From: Streptomyces sp. CoH27
GTDB lineage: Bacteria > Actinomycetota > Actinomycetes > Streptomycetales > Streptomycetaceae
Assembly (NCBI RefSeq): GCF_020181035.1
Contig: NZ_JAIQYY010000001.1
Coordinates: forward strand, 403,190-467,189
Length of the DNA: 64,000 bases
Direction of reading: 5' to 3'
The notes under the pieces were generated by a model, which saw only the letters and a program-made list of their open reading frames with translations, did not search any database and was not told where the DNA came from. Numbering within the stretch: position 1 is the stretch's first letter; each line of letters opens with the position of its first letter. Below, one piece after another: positions 61,576 to 64,000 of this stretch. The position numbers were made by a program, and so were the translations under genes.

Positions 61576-63707
61576 CCGACCGTTCGCTGCGTCCCTCGGA
61601 CCCGTCCTTCGTCGGCGGCCACCGGCTGCTCGCCCGGCTCGGCGAGGGCGGCATGGGTGTGGTCTATCTGGGCCGTACGGAGTCCGGGGCGCTCGCCGCC
61701 GTCAAGGTGATCCAGGCAGAGTTCGCGCACGACGAGGAGTTCCGCGGCCGGTTCCGCCGTGAGGTGCGGGCCGCCCAGCGGGTGACGAGCCCCTGGGTGG
61801 TGAAGGTGACCGGCGCGGACGCCGAGGCCGAACAGCCTTGGCTGGCCACGGCGTTCGAGCCCGGCCCCGCCCTCGCCGACGCCGTACGACAGCACGGCCC
61901 GCTGCCGCCGCGGGCCGTGCGGGTGCTCGGCAAGATGCTCGCGCGGGCGCTCGCCGCGGTGCACGAGGCCGGTCTGGTGCACCGGGACGTGAAGCCGGGC
62001 AACATCCTGCTGGCCGCCGACGGCCCGCGGCTGATCGACTTCGGCATCGCCCGTTCCCCGCACGACACCGCCTTCACCTCCACCGACCTGGTGGTCGGCA
62101 CACCAGGTTTCCTCTCCCCCGAACAGGCGGCGGCCGGGGAGCTGTCCCCCGCGAGCGATGTGTTCTCGCTGGGCTGTGTGCTGGCGTACGCGGCGACCGG
62201 GCGGCCGCCGTTCGGCGCCGGGGCGACCGACGCGCTGCTCTACCGGACCGTGCACGACGAGCCCGATCTCGACGGCGTGGACGCGGAGTCGGCGACCGTC
62301 CTGGCCCGCTGCCTGGCCAAGGATCCCGCCGCCCGGCCGACGCCGGCCGAGCTGGACGCCGCGCTGGTGGAGGACGTGCCGTCGGGGACGGCGGACTGGC
62401 TGCCGGCCGACGTGGTCCGCATGATCGCCGAACGGTCGGCCGAAATGCTGGCGCTGCCCGAGATCGAGGCCACCCTCGCCGAGCCGCCGACCGTCCCCGC
62501 ACCGTCCCGGTCCCGCCGGGGATTCCTCACGGCCGCGTCCGCCGGGGCGGCCGTCCTCGCCGTCGGCGGCGGGGCGGCGGCCTGGGCCGCGCTGCGCGGC
62601 ACCCACGGCGGGTCGGGCACACCGGCCGCGCCCGGCTGGGCGATCGGTGTGCAGGCGGATCTCAGCGGTCCCGGCAAGGTGGCCGGGCAGGCGCAGGAAC
62701 AGGGCGCACGGCTCGCCGTGGAGCAGTTCAACGCCCGCCGTGACAAGCCGTTCACGCTTCGCCTGCGCAGCGCCGACGACCGTGGCAGCAGCGCCGGCGC
62801 GACGACGGCGGCCCGCCAACTCGCCGACGACAAGGACGTGTTGGCCGTGATCGGGTCGAGCACGGACGCCACGACACAGGCTGCACTCCCGGTGTACGAC
62901 GCCGCCCTGCTGCCCCTGCTGAGCATGTCCGCGGGCCAGAATCTGCTCCAGAACACCCGCTCGTTCCTGCGCGGCCGCCCGCTGCACAACGCGGTCGCGA
63001 TGAAGCTGGCGTTCCAGTGGGCGGCCACCAGCACGGCGGCGCCCGTCGGGGTGCTGTTGGACCGCAGCGGCGGCGATCTGTCCTGGATGACCATCCAGAT
63101 GGTGAACCTGATCGTCCGCAAGTACGGCCGCGCCACCCACCCCCGGGTCGTGCCCGCCGGTACGACCGACTTGAAGCCGGTGCTCGACGAGATGCGCGCG
63201 GCCGGCATCGCGGCCTTCGTGTACGCCGGTCCGCTGGACGGCGCGCTGCGTGCCGCGCGGGGCATGGCCGATTTCAAGGGCCCCAAGTACGCGGCGGAGC
63301 CCGCGCTCGACACCCGCTTCGCCGCCGAGCCGGCCGCTGACGGCTGGACGGTCGTGGCGAGCGCGATCGGTCCGGGCGCGGCCCAGGTCCGGTCCTTCGC
63401 CGAGGCGTTCCGCAGCCGGTACGGACACGCACCCGGGTTCTGGGCGGCCGAGGGGTACGACGCGGCGAACCTGCTGATCGACAGGCTCCTGGCGACGAAG
63501 GGCGGACGTCCGGCCCCCAGGGACCTGATCGCGCCCCTACAGAAAACCAAGTACCGGGGCCTCACACGGGAGTTCGTCTTCGACTCGACGACCGTGGGGA
63601 CCCCGATGCTCGCCACTCCGGCCACCTTCGTCCACCAGGTGCGCGGCGGCGCCCTGCGCTATGTCGGCCCGGCTCCGGACAAGGCGCCCGTGCCCCGGGG
63701 GAAGTGA
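61572..63707 (+). CDS. Ser/Thr protein kinase fused to a periplasmic-binding domain
   Basis: This 711-residue protein joins a Hanks-type kinase to an extracellular ligand domain. Kinase motifs are LGEGGMGVVYLGRTE, AAVKVIQAEF, LVHRDVKPGNILL and LIDFGIARSPHD, with GTPGFLSPEQ in the activation segment. A single membrane helix follows SRRGFLTAASAGAAVLAVGG (about residue 315). The outer part is a Leu/Ile/Val-binding type I fold (GWAIGVQADLSGPGKVAGQA, AGATTAARQLADDKDVLAVI, GFWAAEGYDAANLLIDRLLA). It could sense an amino-acid-like ligand directly. Confidence 0.93.
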   Translation: MTDRSLRPSDPSFVGGHRLLARLGEGGMGVVYLGRTESGALAAVKVIQAEFAHDEEFRGRFRREVRAAQRVTSPWVVKVTGADAEAEQPWLATAFEPGPALADAVRQHGPLPPRAVRVLGKMLARALAAVHEAGLVHRDVKPGNILLAADGPRLIDFGIARSPHDTAFTSTDLVVGTPGFLSPEQAAAGELSPASDVFSLGCVLAYAATGRPPFGAGATDALLYRTVHDEPDLDGVDAESATVLARCLAKDPAARPTPAELDAALVEDVPSGTADWLPADVVRMIAERSAEMLALPEIEATLAEPPTVPAPSRSRRGFLTAASAGAAVLAVGGGAAAWAALRGTHGGSGTPAAPGWAIGVQADLSGPGKVAGQAQEQGARLAVEQFNARRDKPFTLRLRSADDRGSSAGATTAARQLADDKDVLAVIGSSTDATTQAALPVYDAALLPLLSMSAGQNLLQNTRSFLRGRPLHNAVAMKLAFQWAATSTAAPVGVLLDRSGGDLSWMTIQMVNLIVRKYGRATHPRVVPAGTTDLKPVLDEMRAAGIAAFVYAGPLDGALRAARGMADFKGPKYAAEPALDTRFAAEPAADGWTVVASAIGPGAAQVRSFAEAFRSRYGHAPGFWAAEGYDAANLLIDRLLATKGGRPAPRDLIAPLQKTKYRGLTREFVFDSTTVGTPMLATPATFVHQVRGGALRYVGPAPDKAPVPRGK

Positions 63708-64000
63708 CGGTGCGTCCGCTTCTCACCACCGACCCGGAGGCCATCGGCCCGTACCGGCTGCTCGCCCGGATCGGAACCGGCGGCATGGGCGTGGTCTACC
63801 TCGCCCGCTCCGAAGGCGGCACCCTGGCCGCCGTCAAGGTGATCCGGGCGGAACACGCAGCCGACCCCTCCTTCCGGGCCCGCTTCCGGCGCGAGGCACG
63901 GGCGGCGGCGCGGGTCGACGCTCGCTGGACCACTCCGGTGCTGGCCGCCGACCCGGAAGCCCCCGAGCCGTGGCTCGCCACGGCGTTCGTGCCCGGCCCC
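63704..64000 (+). CDS. Second Ser/Thr protein kinase, 3' end outside the window
   Basis: A GTG overlapping the previous stop opens a second kinase (IGPYRLLARIGTGGMGVVYL, GTLAAVKVIRAEHAADPSFR, RFRREARAAARVDARWTTPV). Its start is very similar to the preceding gene, so this is a tandem duplication and probably continues with another ligand-binding or sensor domain. Only the first 99 codons are in the window. Confidence 0.9.
   Translation, partial: MTVRPLLTTDPEAIGPYRLLARIGTGGMGVVYLARSEGGTLAAVKVIRAEHAADPSFRARFRREARAAARVDARWTTPVLAADPEAPEPWLATAFVPGP

Overview
This window is high-GC actinobacterial DNA and almost certainly comes from a Streptomyces chromosome. The signs are strong third-position GC bias, GTG starts, ATGA/GTGA-coupled operons, a telomere terminal protein gene (tpg), a single TTA codon, and many secreted Tat and Sec enzymes. 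The presence of tpg, a high-affinity hydrogenase island and at least five decayed genes suggests an accessory chromosome arm rather than the core. That last point is inference.

Layout. 1-10.2 kb: end of an NTPase-like membrane protein; a conserved sugar/envelope cluster (SDR epimerase, two-component pair, GT2, DUF2064 nucleotidyl/glycosyltransferase-like protein, broken methyltransferase, molybdopterin oxidoreductase fused to a membrane cytochrome-like domain, GT-C type membrane protein). 10.2-14.4 kb: HTH protein, acyl-CoA ligase divergent from a PucR regulator, methyltransferase. 14.5-17.6 kb: secreted GH127 enzyme and the gutted remains of a GH2 gene. 17.6-21.9 kb: tpg, two paralogous SDR epimerases each behind its own palindrome, a class II glutamine amidotransferase and a small protein. 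21.9-27.1 kb: LCP-type wall ligase, TerD-like protein, GlsB/YeaQ membrane protein, BlaI repressor plus M56 peptidase with a clear operator. 27.1-36.6 kb: frameshifted BBE-type FAD oxidase, GH16 enzyme, a 28-bp-period degenerate repeat array, an Rv1733c-like membrane protein, a DUF1980/permease metal-type pair, small LuxR-type proteins, a secreted phosphoesterase. 36.6-41 kb: SpoIIE-type fragment, DoxX/LysR divergent pair, antitoxin-like protein, and an acetylxylan esterase/GH11 xylanase operon.

41.1-55.5 kb is the main system: a complete [NiFe]-hydrogenase island of the actinobacterial high-affinity (group 1h) type. The plus-strand operon carries an unknown 490-residue protein, small subunit hhyS, large subunit hhyL, a NifU-like protein, a CxxC protein, two very small proteins and hypA. 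A convergent minus-strand operon carries hypX-protease-hypB-hypF-hypC-hypD-hypE. The two operons meet at a perfect 13-bp hairpin. Together they supply the structural subunits, Ni insertion (HypA/B), Fe(CN)2CO assembly (HypC/D/E/F), aerobic CO supply (HypX) and C-terminal processing. The small subunit has Asp in place of one proximal-cluster Cys (CDGD), the hallmark of this O2-tolerant class. The unknown and tiny proteins in the plus operon are the best candidates for undescribed parts, such as electron transfer or membrane tethering.

55.6-64 kb: a decayed reading frame, a DUF2267 protein, a 28-bp tandem repeat, a very small membrane protein, a LAL-type LuxR regulator, and a lipoprotein followed by a Ser/Thr kinase fused to a periplasmic-binding domain and the start of a second kinase. 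No tRNA, rRNA, CRISPR array or insertion sequence was seen.
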